Part shown: in pieces, positions 10,741-20,458 of the stretch
Layout of the letters: every line of letters begins with the position of its first letter
Numbering within the stretch: position 1 is the first letter of the stretch
The notes under the pieces: generated by a model
Seen by the model: the letters and a program-made list of their open reading frames with translations, nothing else
Told to the model about the DNA's origin: nothing
Database searches by the model: none
Program-made: the position numbers and the translations under genes
Source of the DNA: Pseudomonas fluorescens
GTDB taxonomy: Bacteria > Pseudomonadota > Gammaproteobacteria > Pseudomonadales > Pseudomonadaceae
Assembly: GCF_018614775.1 (NCBI RefSeq)
Contig: NZ_JAGGOF010000010.1
Coordinates: forward strand, 113,126 to 177,125
Length of the DNA stretch: 64,000 nt
Direction of reading: 5' to 3'

Positions 10741-12411
10741 TTGTCAACGCCTGTCGAACCCTTGCGTTTGCTGTTATTGGCCGAAACGCCTGAGTGGTCA
10801 GCGATCTTGCGCGAGTGCCTGGCGCCCCTGGGGCCCTCGATCGTGTTGATCAGTGCACCCAGCTGGGAGTCCGTCAGCAGCCTGTTCGAAGACAACCGCA
10901 ATGCGATACTGCTGACAATTGCCGCATTGCAGCCGGCGCCGGGTCGTTGCCGTTTGCCGACTGTCCTGTTGCTCGAGCACGAACCGGCGACTCCCCCCGA
11001 CGGAGTCAGCGACTGGCTGGCGCATGATGCCCTCGATACCGCGACCCTGCGTCGTTGCCTGCGCCATGTGCGCGAACGCGGCGTGCTGGAAAACACTTTG
11101 CAGCGCCTCGCCGAACAGGACCCACTGACCGGCATCGCCAACCGCCAGGGATTCCAGACCCTGCTGGCGGCACGCCTGGCTGAAAACGATGGGCGTGGCC
11201 TGGCCCTCGGTCACCTGGACCTGGACAACTTTCGCCACGCCAACGACGCCCTCGGCCACCAGGCCGGCGACCGCTTGATTCTGCAGGTCGTGTCGCGGCT
11301 CAAGGGCTCGCTTGAGGCCGGCGATCAACTGGCGCGACTGGGCAGCGATGAATTCGCCCTGCTGATCGACACCCGTCGCGCGCCCCAGCGGGCCGAGTGG
11401 ATGGCCGAGCGTATTACCGAAGCCATGGCCGAACCTTATTGGGTCGATGGTGAGAGCCTGCTGATCGGTTGCAGCCTGGGCATTGCCCATGCGCGTGCCC
11501 AGGCGGGCGCCGACCCCTTGATGTGGCATGCCCATATTGCCATGCAGCAGGCCAAGAGCACCCAAGGCTGTACCTTTCACATCTTCAACGAACGCATCAA
11601 TCGCAATGCCCGCAGTCTCGCCGATCTGGAAAGCGAACTGCGTCGGGCGCTGCGTCGCGACGAGCTGGAGCTGCATTACCAACCCCGGTTGAACCTCGAC
11701 GGCGGCACCATCGTCGGCCTCGAAGCCCTGGTGCGCTGGCGTCACAGCGAGCGTGGCCTGCTGCCGCCGAGTGAGTTCGTGCCGCTGGCCGAGCAGAGCG
11801 GCCTGATCGTGCCGCTGGGCTACTGGGTGATTTCCCGGGCGCTGCGGGACATGCAGGCATTGCGTGAGCGGGGGCTGGCGCCATTGCACATGGCGGTCAA
11901 CCTGTCGTTCAGGCAGTTCCAGGACAGCCAGTTGCTGTCGACCCTGAGCAGGCTGATCGCCGAACGCGGGGTCGAGGCGCAATGGCTGGAATTCGAACTG
12001 ACCGAAACCGCCGTGATGCGTCGCAGCGAATTGGTCAAGCAGACCATGGATGCGCTGGGGCGGCTGGGCGTGCGCTTTTCCCTGGACGACTTTGGCACCG
12101 GGTTCTCCTCGTTCGTGCACCTCAACAGCCTGCCGATCGCCTTGCTGAAGATCGACAAGAGTTTTGTCGGTGGAATGGAGCAACGCGAAGAAAACCGCAA
12201 GCTGGTCCACGCCATGATCAACCTGGCCCACAACCTCAAGCTGGAAGTGGTAGCGGAGGGGGTGGAAACCCGGGAACAACTGGATTTGCTCCGGGGTTTC
12301 GGTTGCGACCAGGTGCAGGGCTTCCTGATCAGCAAACCGCTGCCGTTGCCTGAGTTGGTTGACTACCTGACGCTTGACGGCAGCCAGCAATCGACGCTGG
12401 AGATCAGATGA
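10741..12411 (+). CDS. GGDEF-EAL cyclic-di-GMP protein (ProE/PA5295-like)
   Basis: A 556-residue soluble protein with a short N-terminal receiver-like segment (about 1-115), a GGDEF domain (about 120-285) and an EAL domain (about 295-550). The cyclase motif reads LARLGSDEF (GSDEF in place of GGDEF). The EAL domain looks intact: VGLEALVRW, NLSFRQF, FELTET, LDDFGTGFSS, LKIDKSFV, AEGVET and DQVQGF. Phosphodiesterase activity on c-di-GMP is therefore more likely than synthesis. The start is a TTG after a weak site; an alternative start slightly downstream cannot be excluded. Position beside rep matches PA5295 in P. aeruginosa, reported as an active phosphodiesterase. Confidence 0.9.
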   Translation: MSTPVEPLRLLLLAETPEWSAILRECLAPLGPSIVLISAPSWESVSSLFEDNRNAILLTIAALQPAPGRCRLPTVLLLEHEPATPPDGVSDWLAHDALDTATLRRCLRHVRERGVLENTLQRLAEQDPLTGIANRQGFQTLLAARLAENDGRGLALGHLDLDNFRHANDALGHQAGDRLILQVVSRLKGSLEAGDQLARLGSDEFALLIDTRRAPQRAEWMAERITEAMAEPYWVDGESLLIGCSLGIAHARAQAGADPLMWHAHIAMQQAKSTQGCTFHIFNERINRNARSLADLESELRRALRRDELELHYQPRLNLDGGTIVGLEALVRWRHSERGLLPPSEFVPLAEQSGLIVPLGYWVISRALRDMQALRERGLAPLHMAVNLSFRQFQDSQLLSTLSRLIAERGVEAQWLEFELTETAVMRRSELVKQTMDALGRLGVRFSLDDFGTGFSSFVHLNSLPIALLKIDKSFVGGMEQREENRKLVHAMINLAHNLKLEVVAEGVETREQLDLLRGFGCDQVQGFLISKPLPLPELVDYLTLDGSQQSTLEIR

Positions 12412-12421
12412 GACACCGTCC

Positions 12422-12439
12422 TGTGGGCCCGCTCCCACA
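12422..12439. repeat. Shrunken REP palindrome
   Basis: TGTGGG and CCCACA arms flank only six bases, as if a REPIN had lost its interior. It lies between convergent genes and may serve as a weak terminator. Confidence 0.5.
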
Positions 12440-12448
12440 AGGGGGATT

Positions 12449-13843
12449 TCACTCGGCCTGGATGACGGCGAAACCCCGCCGCCCCGGCTCGCGCCTGATC
12501 ATCCGTTTCATCTTCCACTCGAATGCCAGCGTCAGGCTCACGGCCGCGCAAGCCAGCCCCAGGGCCAGGCCCCACCAGACACCGGTCGCGCCCCAGTTCA
12601 GGTGGAAGGCCATCCACCAGGCCGCCGGCGCGCCGATCAGCCAATAGCAGCCCAGGCCGACCAAGAAGGTGGTCTTGGCGTCCTTGAGACCGCGTATGCA
12701 GCCCATGGCGATGGTTTGCGTGCCGTCGAACAGCTCGAACCATGCGGCCACGGCCAGCAGGCTCACGGCCAGGTTGATCACGTCGCGAAACGCCGGATCC
12801 TTGTGGTCAAGGAACAGACCGATCAATTCATGGGGGAGCAGCCAGAACACCATGGCGAACGCCAGCATCGTGGCCCCGCCAAAGCCGATCCCGACCCGTC
12901 CGGCCAGGCGCGCCATCGGCAATTGCCCGGCGCCATAGTGCTGACCGATGCGCATGGTGATGGCGTAGGACATGCCTGCCGGGACCATGAACGCCACCGA
13001 GACGATCTGCAGGGCAATCTGGTGGGCCGCCAGCGGTGTGCTGCCCATGGTACCCATGCACAGCGCGGCAAACGCGAACAGCCCGACTTCCACCGCGTAA
13101 GTACCACCAATGGGCAGGCCCAGGCGCCACAGTTCCTTGACGTATTGACGGTTGGGCCGGGACAGGCCGTCCAGCAGCGGATAGGCCCGGTACGCCGGGT
13201 GCCGGTAAATGTGCCAGGCCAGCGCCAGGGCCATGCAGTTGGCGACGATGGCCGTGACCAGGCCGATGCCCATCAGGCCGAGTTTCGGCAGGCCGAACAG
13301 GCCGGTAATGAGCGCGTAATTGAGCAGGAAGTTGGCCACCGTACCGCCGAGGCTGATCACCATGACCGGCGTGGCCCGGCCGATGGCGCTGGTGAAGCCG
13401 CGCAGGGCCATGAAGCTCAAGTAGCCGGGCAGGGCGAACGGCAGCGCCAGCAGGAATTGGCCGGCGGACTGGACGTTGGTTTCCGTCTGGCCGAACAGCA
13501 GCAAGACCGGCTTGAGATTCCACATCAATAAACCGGCCACCAGCGCCATCAGCCACGCCAGCCATAGCCCCGCCTGAGTCAACCGGGTGGCACCTTCAAC
13601 GTCTCCGGCGCCTTGGCGGATCGCCACCAACGTGCCCACCGCCGCGATCACGCCGATGCAGAAAATCGACACGAACGAATAACTGGCCGCCCCGAGCCCG
13701 CCTCCAGCGAGTGCTTCGGGGCTCAGGCGCGCCATCATCACGGTGTCGGTCAGCACCATCAGCATGTGCGCCAATTGTGAGGCAATCAGCGGTCCCGCCA
13801 ACCGCAGGATGGCCCCGAGTTCGGTCCGCACCGGATGCTTCAT
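12449..13843 (-). CDS. MATE family multidrug efflux transporter (NorM-like)
   Basis: About 464 residues with twelve predicted membrane helices and the MATE arrangement: ELGAILRLAGPLIASQLAH at the N-terminus, a VDTVMM-type segment (LTDTVMMARL), and two homologous halves with GRATPVMVI near the middle. MATE proteins expel cationic drugs using Na+ or H+ gradients at the inner membrane. Several in-frame starts (GTG 13852, ATG 13849, ATG 13843) lie close together behind AAGGAG; I chose the last on spacing grounds, but the choice is not firm. It matches the position of PA5294 next to the GGDEF-EAL gene, and is divergent from a LysR regulator that may control it. Confidence 0.9.
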   Translation of the reverse strand: MKHPVRTELGAILRLAGPLIASQLAHMLMVLTDTVMMARLSPEALAGGGLGAASYSFVSIFCIGVIAAVGTLVAIRQGAGDVEGATRLTQAGLWLAWLMALVAGLLMWNLKPVLLLFGQTETNVQSAGQFLLALPFALPGYLSFMALRGFTSAIGRATPVMVISLGGTVANFLLNYALITGLFGLPKLGLMGIGLVTAIVANCMALALAWHIYRHPAYRAYPLLDGLSRPNRQYVKELWRLGLPIGGTYAVEVGLFAFAALCMGTMGSTPLAAHQIALQIVSVAFMVPAGMSYAITMRIGQHYGAGQLPMARLAGRVGIGFGGATMLAFAMVFWLLPHELIGLFLDHKDPAFRDVINLAVSLLAVAAWFELFDGTQTIAMGCIRGLKDAKTTFLVGLGCYWLIGAPAAWWMAFHLNWGATGVWWGLALGLACAAVSLTLAFEWKMKRMIRREPGRRGFAVIQAE

Positions 13844-13999
13844 GATCATCACGCTCCTTGTTCAGACGAGGCAGTAAAGCGACGATTCTCGGCCCTCGTG
13901 GCGATGGGCACAAAAGGATAATAGCGATCGCTGGCATGATTAAAACTCATGCAGCTGAACTTCTGGTAGGGTCCGTCCATTGCTATGGGAGCTTTGCTG

Positions 14000-14920
14000 A
14001 TGTCACGTCGTCTTCCTCCTCTTTATGCGCTGCGGGCATTCGAAGCGGCGGCACGGTATAGCTCGTTCACCCGGGCCGCTGAAGAGTTGTCGATTACCCA
14101 GAGTGCGGTCAGCCGGCATATCCGAACGCTGGAAGAGCACTTTGGCTGTCGCTTGTTTCATCGCAGCGGGCGCAACCTGCAACTGACCGAAGCCGCGCGC
14201 TTGCTGCTACCCGGCGTGCGTGACGGCTTCATGGCCTTGGAACGGGCGTGTCATACCTTGCACGGGGAAGATGGCATCCTGCGCATGAAGGCACCTTCGA
14301 CCCTGACCATGCGCTGGTTGTTGGCGCGCTTGAGTCGCTTCCGGCATTTGCAGCCTGGCAACGAAGTGCAGTTGACCAGCGCCTGGATGGACATCGATTC
14401 CGTGGACTTCAACATCGAACCCTTCGATTGCGCGGTGTTGCTGGGTAATGGACATTTTCCCGCGGATTGGGAGGCCAGTTTCCTGTTCCCCGAGGAGCTG
14501 ATCCCGGTGGGCGCGCCCAACCTGTTGAACGACCAACCCTGGGATGCGCAGCGACTGGCCAATGCCGAACTGCTCCACCCGACGCCGGATCGCCGCGACT
14601 GGCGCAGTTGGCTGGAGCGCATGGGCTTGTCCGACCAGGTCTCGCTCAAGGGCGGGCAGGTGTTCGACACGCTGGAGCTGGGCATGATTGCTGCGGCGCG
14701 GGGTTACGGTGTCTCGATGGGCGACCTGCTGATGGTGGCCGAGGATGTCGCCCAGGGGCGCTTGAGCCTGCCCTGGCCGACCGCCGTCGCCAGCGGTGAG
14801 CACTATTACCTGGTATGGCCGAAAACCCGTCCGGGTGGTGAGCGTTTGCGCCGGCTCAGTGACTTTCTGCAGGGCGAGGTCAAGGCAATGCAATTGCCAA
14901 TGGTGGAACGGCTTGGCTGA
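14000..14920 (+). CDS. LysR-family transcriptional regulator (GcvA-like)
   Basis: A 306-residue regulator. The N-terminal helix-turn-helix reads YALRAFEAAARYSSFTRAAE and then SITQSAVSRHIRTLEEHFG (about residues 7-55), followed by a type 2 periplasmic-binding-like effector domain. The start at 14000 is preferred over the ATG five codons upstream because GGGAG sits eight bases before it. The layout LPPLYALRAFEAAAR is shared with GcvA-type regulators. It is divergent from the MATE exporter with about 155 bases between, the usual arrangement for a LysR regulator and its target. The effector is unknown. Confidence 0.9.
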   Translation: MSRRLPPLYALRAFEAAARYSSFTRAAEELSITQSAVSRHIRTLEEHFGCRLFHRSGRNLQLTEAARLLLPGVRDGFMALERACHTLHGEDGILRMKAPSTLTMRWLLARLSRFRHLQPGNEVQLTSAWMDIDSVDFNIEPFDCAVLLGNGHFPADWEASFLFPEELIPVGAPNLLNDQPWDAQRLANAELLHPTPDRRDWRSWLERMGLSDQVSLKGGQVFDTLELGMIAAARGYGVSMGDLLMVAEDVAQGRLSLPWPTAVASGEHYYLVWPKTRPGGERLRRLSDFLQGEVKAMQLPMVERLG

Positions 14921-15107
14921 AACGTTGCAGTGTGTGTACTAGCCACTTAATATTATTTTCTTCCTGACCGTTCAAGTATTCGGCTGTGCTGCCGAATCCG
15001 TCACCATGGAACCCTCGTTCAGAAGGGCACACACCTACCTTCCCTTGGATAAAATGCCGAGCGTGCGACGTGATCAGGATGATCCGGTGTCTCGGCCAGG
15101 AGCCGTC

Positions 15108-17084
15108 ATGTCCCAACCCCGTGCCCGGATCGCCTCACAGCTGGGCCTTGCCCTCGCCGTGATACTGGCGGTCGTGATCTCCGGCAGTACCGTCTTCGCC
15201 CTCCGCTCGCTGGACTCCGCCAACCTTGCCACCCGTGAAGAGCACCTGGCCAGCGAAGCGCGTCTGATGGCCGATCAGCTCAATACCTTCCACGGTACCT
15301 TGCGTGAGAGCACCCAGCGCTTGGCCGGCCTGTTCGAAAAGCGTTTCAGCGCGGGCCTGATCGTGCACCCGGACCAGCCGGTTGTCGTGGCAGGTGTGCA
15401 GACCCCTGGCCTGGACCTGGGCGGCGAAGTGCTGAACAACAACTTCAAGGAAGTTGACGAGTTCAAGCAGATGACCGCCGGAACCGCCACGGTATTCGTG
15501 CGCAGCGGCGACGATTTCATCCGTGTCAGTACGTCGGTGGCCAAGCAGGATGGTTCGCGAGCCATCGGCACCGTGCTCGACCATGCCAGTCCGGCTTACG
15601 CCCGTTTGATGAGTGGGCAGAGCTACATCGGTCGCGTCTTGCTGTTCGGCCGTTACTACATGACTCAGTACAGCCCTGTGCGCGACAGCAGCGGCAAGAT
15701 CATCGCCGCGCTGTACGTGGGTTTCGACTACACCGACGCGCAAAATGCGCAGTTCGAAAACCTCAAGCGCTTCCGTATCGGCAAGACCGGCTCGCTGGCC
15801 CTGCTGGATGAGCAAAGCAAATGGCTGGTGCCACCGGCGGGCGTCCAGGCCCTTGATGCCGCCGTCACCACGGTCGTCGGCCTGGTCAAGGAACCGGGTA
15901 AGGGCGCGTTCTGGAGCGACACTGCCGAAGATTTCTACAGCGTCGCCGTACCGTTCGAGGGTGGACCGTGGGCGGTGGTGGCGAGCATGCCGAAGGCCGA
16001 GATCCGCGAAGTGACCTGGAGCGTCGGTACGCAACTGGCGATCGGCAGCCTGCTGGCGATGCTGCTGGCGGTGGGCGCAGCGATGTGGCTGCTGCGCAGC
16101 AAGCTGGCACCTTTGGGCGATCTGGTGCGTCAGGCCGAAGCCTTGGGCGCCGGCGACCTGAGCGTGCGCCTGAACGTGTCGAGCCATGACGAAATCGGCC
16201 AGCTGTCCCGTGCCTTCAACCAGATGAGCCAGGCACTGTCGACCATGGTCGAGCACATCCGCAAGGCCGCCCAGGAGGTCAACAGCCGTGCCCAGGCCCT
16301 GTCGGGGTTGTCCAGTGGTGCGTATGAGGGAATGGAGCAGCAGTCCGGTGAAATCACCAGCATGGCCGGCGCAGTGGAAGAGTTCAGCGCGACGTCGTTG
16401 AACATTGCCGACAACATGGGCAATACCGAGCGCCTGGCCCAGGAAAACGCCCAACAGACGCGGATCGGTCGGACTTCGATGGATGAAGCATCGTCGTCCC
16501 TGGAGCAGATTGCCGGCGCGCTGAACAGCACGGCCACGGTGATCAACACCTTGGGCCAGCGTTCCCAGGAAATCGGCGGCATTGTGGGCGTGATCACCTC
16601 GATCGCCGAACAGACCAACCTGCTGGCGCTGAACGCTGCCATCGAGGCTGCGCGTGCCGGTGAGCAGGGCCGTGGTTTCGCTGTGGTGGCGGATGAGGTC
16701 CGCAGCCTGGCGTCCCGTACCCGTCAGGCCACTGACGAGATTTCCGGCATGATCAATAGCATTCAGCAAGAAACCGGCAACGCCATCAGCACCATGGAGC
16801 AAGGCAACCTGCTGATGCAGGAAGGCCTGTCGCGTAACGCCAACGTGGCCTCGGCCCTGGCGCGGATCGACGAGCAAAGCCGCTCCGCCGGCCAGCAATT
16901 CGCCGCGATCACCACTGCCACCCAGGAACAGAGCAGCACCGCGACCCTGCTCAGCAGCAACTTACAGAGCATCGCCATGGCGAACAGCGAACAACGCCAA
17001 GTCGTCTCGAACCTGGCGCTCACGGCCAAGGAACTGGAAAAATTGGCCCAAGACCTGCGCCAAGAGGTTGATCGGTTCCGCTGA
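15108..17084 (+). CDS. Methyl-accepting chemotaxis protein, Cache-type sensor
   Basis: A 658-residue chemoreceptor. The start is at the ATG after AGGAG with five-base spacing; the longer open frame upstream is not receptor-like. Membrane helix 1 lies at about residues 11-33, a periplasmic domain at about 35-305, helix 2 at about 306-328, then HAMP and a methyl-accepting signalling domain. The periplasmic part contains [18 protein letters not shown] and [13 protein letters not shown], patterns typical of the Cache_3-Cache_2 sensor domain. The signalling tip reads [20 protein letters not shown]. The ligand is not predictable by eye; relatives of this domain class bind small carboxylates and similar molecules. 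It is monocistronic and followed by a REPIN. Confidence 0.93.
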   Translation: MSQPRARIASQLGLALAVILAVVISGSTVFALRSLDSANLATREEHLASEARLMADQLNTFHGTLRESTQRLAGLFEKRFSAGLIVHPDQPVVVAGVQTPGLDLGGEVLNNNFKEVDEFKQMTAGTATVFVRSGDDFIRVSTSVAKQDGSRAIGTVLDHASPAYARLMSGQSYIGRVLLFGRYYMTQYSPVRDSSGKIIAALYVGFDYTDAQNAQFENLKRFRIGKTGSLALLDEQSKWLVPPAGVQALDAAVTTVVGLVKEPGKGAFWSDTAEDFYSVAVPFEGGPWAVVASMPKAEIREVTWSVGTQLAIGSLLAMLLAVGAAMWLLRSKLAPLGDLVRQAEALGAGDLSVRLNVSSHDEIGQLSRAFNQMSQALSTMVEHIRKAAQEVNSRAQALSGLSSGAYEGMEQQSGEITSMAGAVEEFSATSLNIADNMGNTERLAQENAQQTRIGRTSMDEASSSLEQIAGALNSTATVINTLGQRSQEIGGIVGVITSIAEQTNLLALNAAIEAARAGEQGRGFAVVADEVRSLASRTRQATDEISGMINSIQQETGNAISTMEQGNLLMQEGLSRNANVASALARIDEQSRSAGQQFAAITTATQEQSSTATLLSSNLQSIAMANSEQRQVVSNLALTAKELEKLAQDLRQEVDRFR

Positions 17085-17164
17085 GGCTTCTGCAACCGCC
17101 GCGACCAGGCTTACCCCCACACTGTTTTGTGTCCGATCACAAAGCGTCCGGCCAGCTCGGTCAG

Positions 17165-17252
17165 TGTGGGAGCGAGCCTGCTCGCGATGGCGGTGGTTCA
17201 ACTTGCACGGTGGTTGGCAGTGCCGACGCCTCGCGAGCAGGCTCGCTCCCAC
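17165..17252. repeat. REPIN
   Basis: Inverted REP pair (TGTGGGAGCGAGCCTGCTCG and its complement) with imperfect inner sequence, between the chemoreceptor and the DUF4432 gene. Confidence 0.88.
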
Positions 17253-17330
17253 GGGGTTTTGTGTTCGATCGCAAAATTTCGGCCATCCCTCCTGCGTTTC
17301 CTTTTTTTAGAGTAATTGCCGTTTTTAAGC

Positions 17331-17359
17331 TTGCTGAAACGTTTCTTCAGGACTATAAA
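17331..17359 (+). promoter_or_regulatory. Sigma-70-like promoter with LacI/Cra-type palindrome
   Basis: TTGCTG at 17331-17336 and TATAAA at 17354-17359 are 17 bases apart. Between them, overlapping the -35 end, lies TGAAACGTTTC (17335-17345), whose core GAAACGTTTC is a perfect palindrome of the type bound by LacI-family regulators such as Cra/FruR. It is 31 bases before the DUF4432 start codon, so repression by a sugar-responsive regulator is plausible. Confidence 0.6.
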
Positions 17360-17390
17360 AACCGCACAACTCCAATAAAAGGCCAAGTCC

Positions 17391-18605
17391 ATGACTCCGC
17401 TCAAACTCCTCGTTACCCTTGGCGCCCTGGGCGCTGCCTCCCACGCCATGGCTTGGGATTACGTCCTGCTGGACACCGACAAAGCGGCTCAGCCCTGGCA
17501 AATCACCAGCCAGCAACTGGGCGTGAAAACCGACAAGCCTTTTTCCGTGACGATGCGCACCCTGCACGGCGGCCGCCAGGAAGGCGTCAGCGTTGTCGAT
17601 ATCGATAACGGCACCCTGAAGCTTTCCGTCGTCCCGACCCGAGGCATGAATGTGCTGCAGGCATCGGTCGGCAGCGTACGCATGGGCTGGGATTCGCCGG
17701 TCAAGGAAGTCGTCAATCCGGCCTTCATTGAACTCAATGGCCGCGGCGGATTGGGTTGGCTCGAAGGTTTCAACGAGCTGGTAACCCGCTGCGGCTACGA
17801 ATGGGTTGGCCATCCCGGCATGGACAACGGCGAGTTGCTGACCCTGCACGGTCGCGCTGCCAACATTCCGGCCAACAAGGTCACGTTGCACATCGATGAA
17901 AAACCTCCCTACGCCATCACCCTGCGAGGCGAGTTGAAAGAGCAGGCGTTCAAGAAAGTCGATTTCTCGGTGCAGACCGAACTGGTCACCGAGCCGGGCA
18001 GCGTGACTTTCGCGCTCAACGACACGCTGACCAACAACGGCGATTATCCGAAGGAATACCAGGCCCTCTACCACAGCAATTTCAGTACGCCGTTCCTGGA
18101 ACAGGGCGCGCGGTTCGCGGCACCGGTGAAGCAGGTCTCGCCGTTCAATGACAAGGCCAAGGGCGACCTGGCCGATTGGCAAACCTACCGGGCCCCGACC
18201 AAGGACTACGACGAGACCGTCTATAACGTCGTGCCGTATGCCGACGCCAAGGGCGACACGCTGACCGTGCTGCACAACAAGGCCGGTAGCCTCGGGGTCT
18301 CGGTGGGCTTCAACACCGCCACGCTGCCGGTATTTTCCCTGTGGAAAAACACCGACACCCAAGGCCAGGGCTACGTGACCGGGCTGGAGCCGGGCACCAG
18401 TTTTTCCTATAACCGCCGGTACCAGCGCCCTCTGGGCCTGGTGCCGACTATCGGGCCGAAAGAGCACAAACAGTTCCAGATCCACTACAGCCTGTTGGCG
18501 GACAAGGGCGCTGTGGATAAAGCGCTCAAACGCATCGATAGCATCCAGAACGGGCAAAAGACCGAGGTGCGGGAAACGCCGCTGGTGGACCTGACCAAGC
18601 CATGA
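17391..18605 (+). CDS. Exported DUF4432 aldose 1-epimerase-like protein
   Basis: A 404-residue protein with a signal peptide (MTPLKLLVTLGALGAASHAMA, predicted cleavage after A21 or close by), so probably periplasmic. The body matches DUF4432, a galactose-mutarotase-like fold: SVVPTRGMNVLQA, RGGLGWLEGFNELVTRCG, MDNGELLTLHGRAANIPA, and GLEPGTSFSYNRRY near the end. Members interconvert or bind sugar anomers, but the substrate is not known. The promoter just upstream carries a palindrome typical of LacI-family sugar regulators, which agrees with a role in sugar use. It is convergent with comM, with only six bases between their stops. Confidence 0.85.
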   Translation: MTPLKLLVTLGALGAASHAMAWDYVLLDTDKAAQPWQITSQQLGVKTDKPFSVTMRTLHGGRQEGVSVVDIDNGTLKLSVVPTRGMNVLQASVGSVRMGWDSPVKEVVNPAFIELNGRGGLGWLEGFNELVTRCGYEWVGHPGMDNGELLTLHGRAANIPANKVTLHIDEKPPYAITLRGELKEQAFKKVDFSVQTELVTEPGSVTFALNDTLTNNGDYPKEYQALYHSNFSTPFLEQGARFAAPVKQVSPFNDKAKGDLADWQTYRAPTKDYDETVYNVVPYADAKGDTLTVLHNKAGSLGVSVGFNTATLPVFSLWKNTDTQGQGYVTGLEPGTSFSYNRRYQRPLGLVPTIGPKEHKQFQIHYSLLADKGAVDKALKRIDSIQNGQKTEVRETPLVDLTKP

Positions 18606-18611
18606 TCCGGT

Positions 18612-20105
18612 TCAAGCGCTAGCCGGCCGATACTGCAACGCTTCAGCCAGGTGCTCACGGCGGATACTTTGCGCTTGCTCCAGGTCCGCCAGCGTCCGGG
18701 CGACCTTGAGCAGGCGGTGGGCCGCGCGCAGGGACAAGGTCAGCCGTTCGCAGGCGGTTTCCAGCCAGGCTTCGTCGGTTGTGGATAATGTGCAATGCCG
18801 ACGCAAGCCCGGCAGGTCCAGGAAGGCATTGGCACAACCCTGGCGTCGGTGCTGATGCTCACGCGCCTGGGCCACCTGCTCGGCGACGGTGGCCGTGTCG
18901 CTGCCGGATTCGCGCTTGGGGTTCAGCGCCGTGGCTTCCCGGGCGACGGTCAAGTGCAGGTCGATGCGGTCCAGCAATGGGCCGGAGAGTTTATTGCGAT
19001 AGCGCTGCACCATGTCCGGTGTACAGGAACAGCGGCCGCTGGGCTCGCCAAGGTAACCGCAGGGGCAGGGGTTCATCGCCGCCACCAACTGGAAGCGGGC
19101 GGGAAAGCGCACCCGGTCACGGGCGCGGGACACCACGATGTACCCCGACTCCAGCGGTTCTCTCAAGACCTCCAGCACCTTGCGGTCGAACTCCGGCAGT
19201 TCATCCAGGAACAGCACGCCGTGGTGGGCGAGGGTGATTTCCCCCGGTTGCGGTTTGGACCCTCCGCCGACCAGCGCCGGCCCGGAAGCGGAGTGATGCG
19301 GCTGGCGAAACGGACGCTGCGGCCAATGGCTCAACGGCACGCAACTGGCGACCGACTGGATCGCCGCGACCTCCAGGGCCTCGCTCTCGGCCAAGGGTGG
19401 CAGCAAGCCTGGCAGACGGCTCGCCAGTAATGTCTTGCCGGTGCCGGGGGGACCGCTGAACAACAGGTTATGCGCCCCCGCGGCAGCGATCAGCAGCGCG
19501 CGCTTGGCGCCGACCTGGCCTTGTACTTCATTCAGGTCGGGGTAGGGTTTGCTGGCGCAGAGCAGTCCGTTGGACACATAGGGTTCCACCGGGGTGTGAC
19601 CGTTGAAGTGGGCGACCGCTTCGAGCAGATGATCCACGGCGATCACCTTCAGGCCTGATGCCAGGCAGGCTTCCTCGGCATTGTCGCGCGGCACCACCAG
19701 CGTCCGCCCGGCCTTGCGTGCCGCCAGCGCGGCCGGCAATACCCCGCGTACCGGGCGCACTGCGCCGGATAATGCCAACTCGCCGAGGCACTCCACGTCG
19801 TCCAGCGTCAGGGTCGGCACCTGCACGCTGGCCGACAGGATCCCCAGCGCAATGGCCAGGTCGAACCGCCCACCGTCCTTGGGCAGATCCGCTGGCGCCA
19901 GGTTCAGGGTGATGCGCCGTGCCGGGAAATTCAGGCCCGAGTTGATGATCGCGCTGCGCACCCGGTCCTTGCTTTCCTTCACCGCCGCTTCGGGCAGGCC
20001 GACCATGGTCAACGACGGCAAGCCGTTGGCCAGATGGACTTCGACGGTAACGGCAGGAGCCTCCACCCCCACCTGGGCGCGGCTGTGGACAATGGCAAGC
20101 GACAT
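18612..20105 (-). CDS. comM: ComM/YifB family Mg-chelatase-like AAA+ ATPase
   Basis: A 497-residue protein, set to start at MSLAIVHSRAQVGVEAPAVT; the open frame continues upstream without family similarity. An N-terminal Lon-protease-like S5 fold domain (about 1-170) is followed by an AAA+ domain with Walker A FSGPPGTGKTLLASRLPGLL, Walker B FLDELPEF, and a C-terminal cysteine-bearing insert (MNPCPCGYLGEPSGRCSCTP). In naturally competent bacteria ComM is a hexameric helicase that promotes branch migration during integration of incoming DNA. Length is typical. It is monocistronic and divergent from the next chemoreceptor. Confidence 0.93.
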   Translation of the reverse strand: MSLAIVHSRAQVGVEAPAVTVEVHLANGLPSLTMVGLPEAAVKESKDRVRSAIINSGLNFPARRITLNLAPADLPKDGGRFDLAIALGILSASVQVPTLTLDDVECLGELALSGAVRPVRGVLPAALAARKAGRTLVVPRDNAEEACLASGLKVIAVDHLLEAVAHFNGHTPVEPYVSNGLLCASKPYPDLNEVQGQVGAKRALLIAAAGAHNLLFSGPPGTGKTLLASRLPGLLPPLAESEALEVAAIQSVASCVPLSHWPQRPFRQPHHSASGPALVGGGSKPQPGEITLAHHGVLFLDELPEFDRKVLEVLREPLESGYIVVSRARDRVRFPARFQLVAAMNPCPCGYLGEPSGRCSCTPDMVQRYRNKLSGPLLDRIDLHLTVAREATALNPKRESGSDTATVAEQVAQAREHQHRRQGCANAFLDLPGLRRHCTLSTTDEAWLETACERLTLSLRAAHRLLKVARTLADLEQAQSIRREHLAEALQYRPASA

Positions 20106-20458
20106 GAGTCGTTCCTTGAGTGAAATAGAAGGCCGCGTCCTGCGGCTCTTGAAGGTTAGTCGTGGACATGCGCTTCGGCGCGGCCGTTGAAGGGCTGAAT
20201 GTTGGCTGGATGTTGCGCAAGCGCCGACTAAGGCGCAGAAGGTATGCGTGGGCGAGATCAACGACAATCCAGCAGTTGCGCCACGTGATCGTTGAATAAT
20301 CCATACGGTCATGCCGTGCCGTCCATTGTTGGCCAACTTTCAGGGGATATAACATTTGCGGAGTGGCGAAGAGCCGTCGCTCCTTCGTCTGGATTACACC
20401 GGAGGGGGAGATGCACCCATCAACGGGGTCGCTCCATGGGCGCTCCATAAGGACCCCA

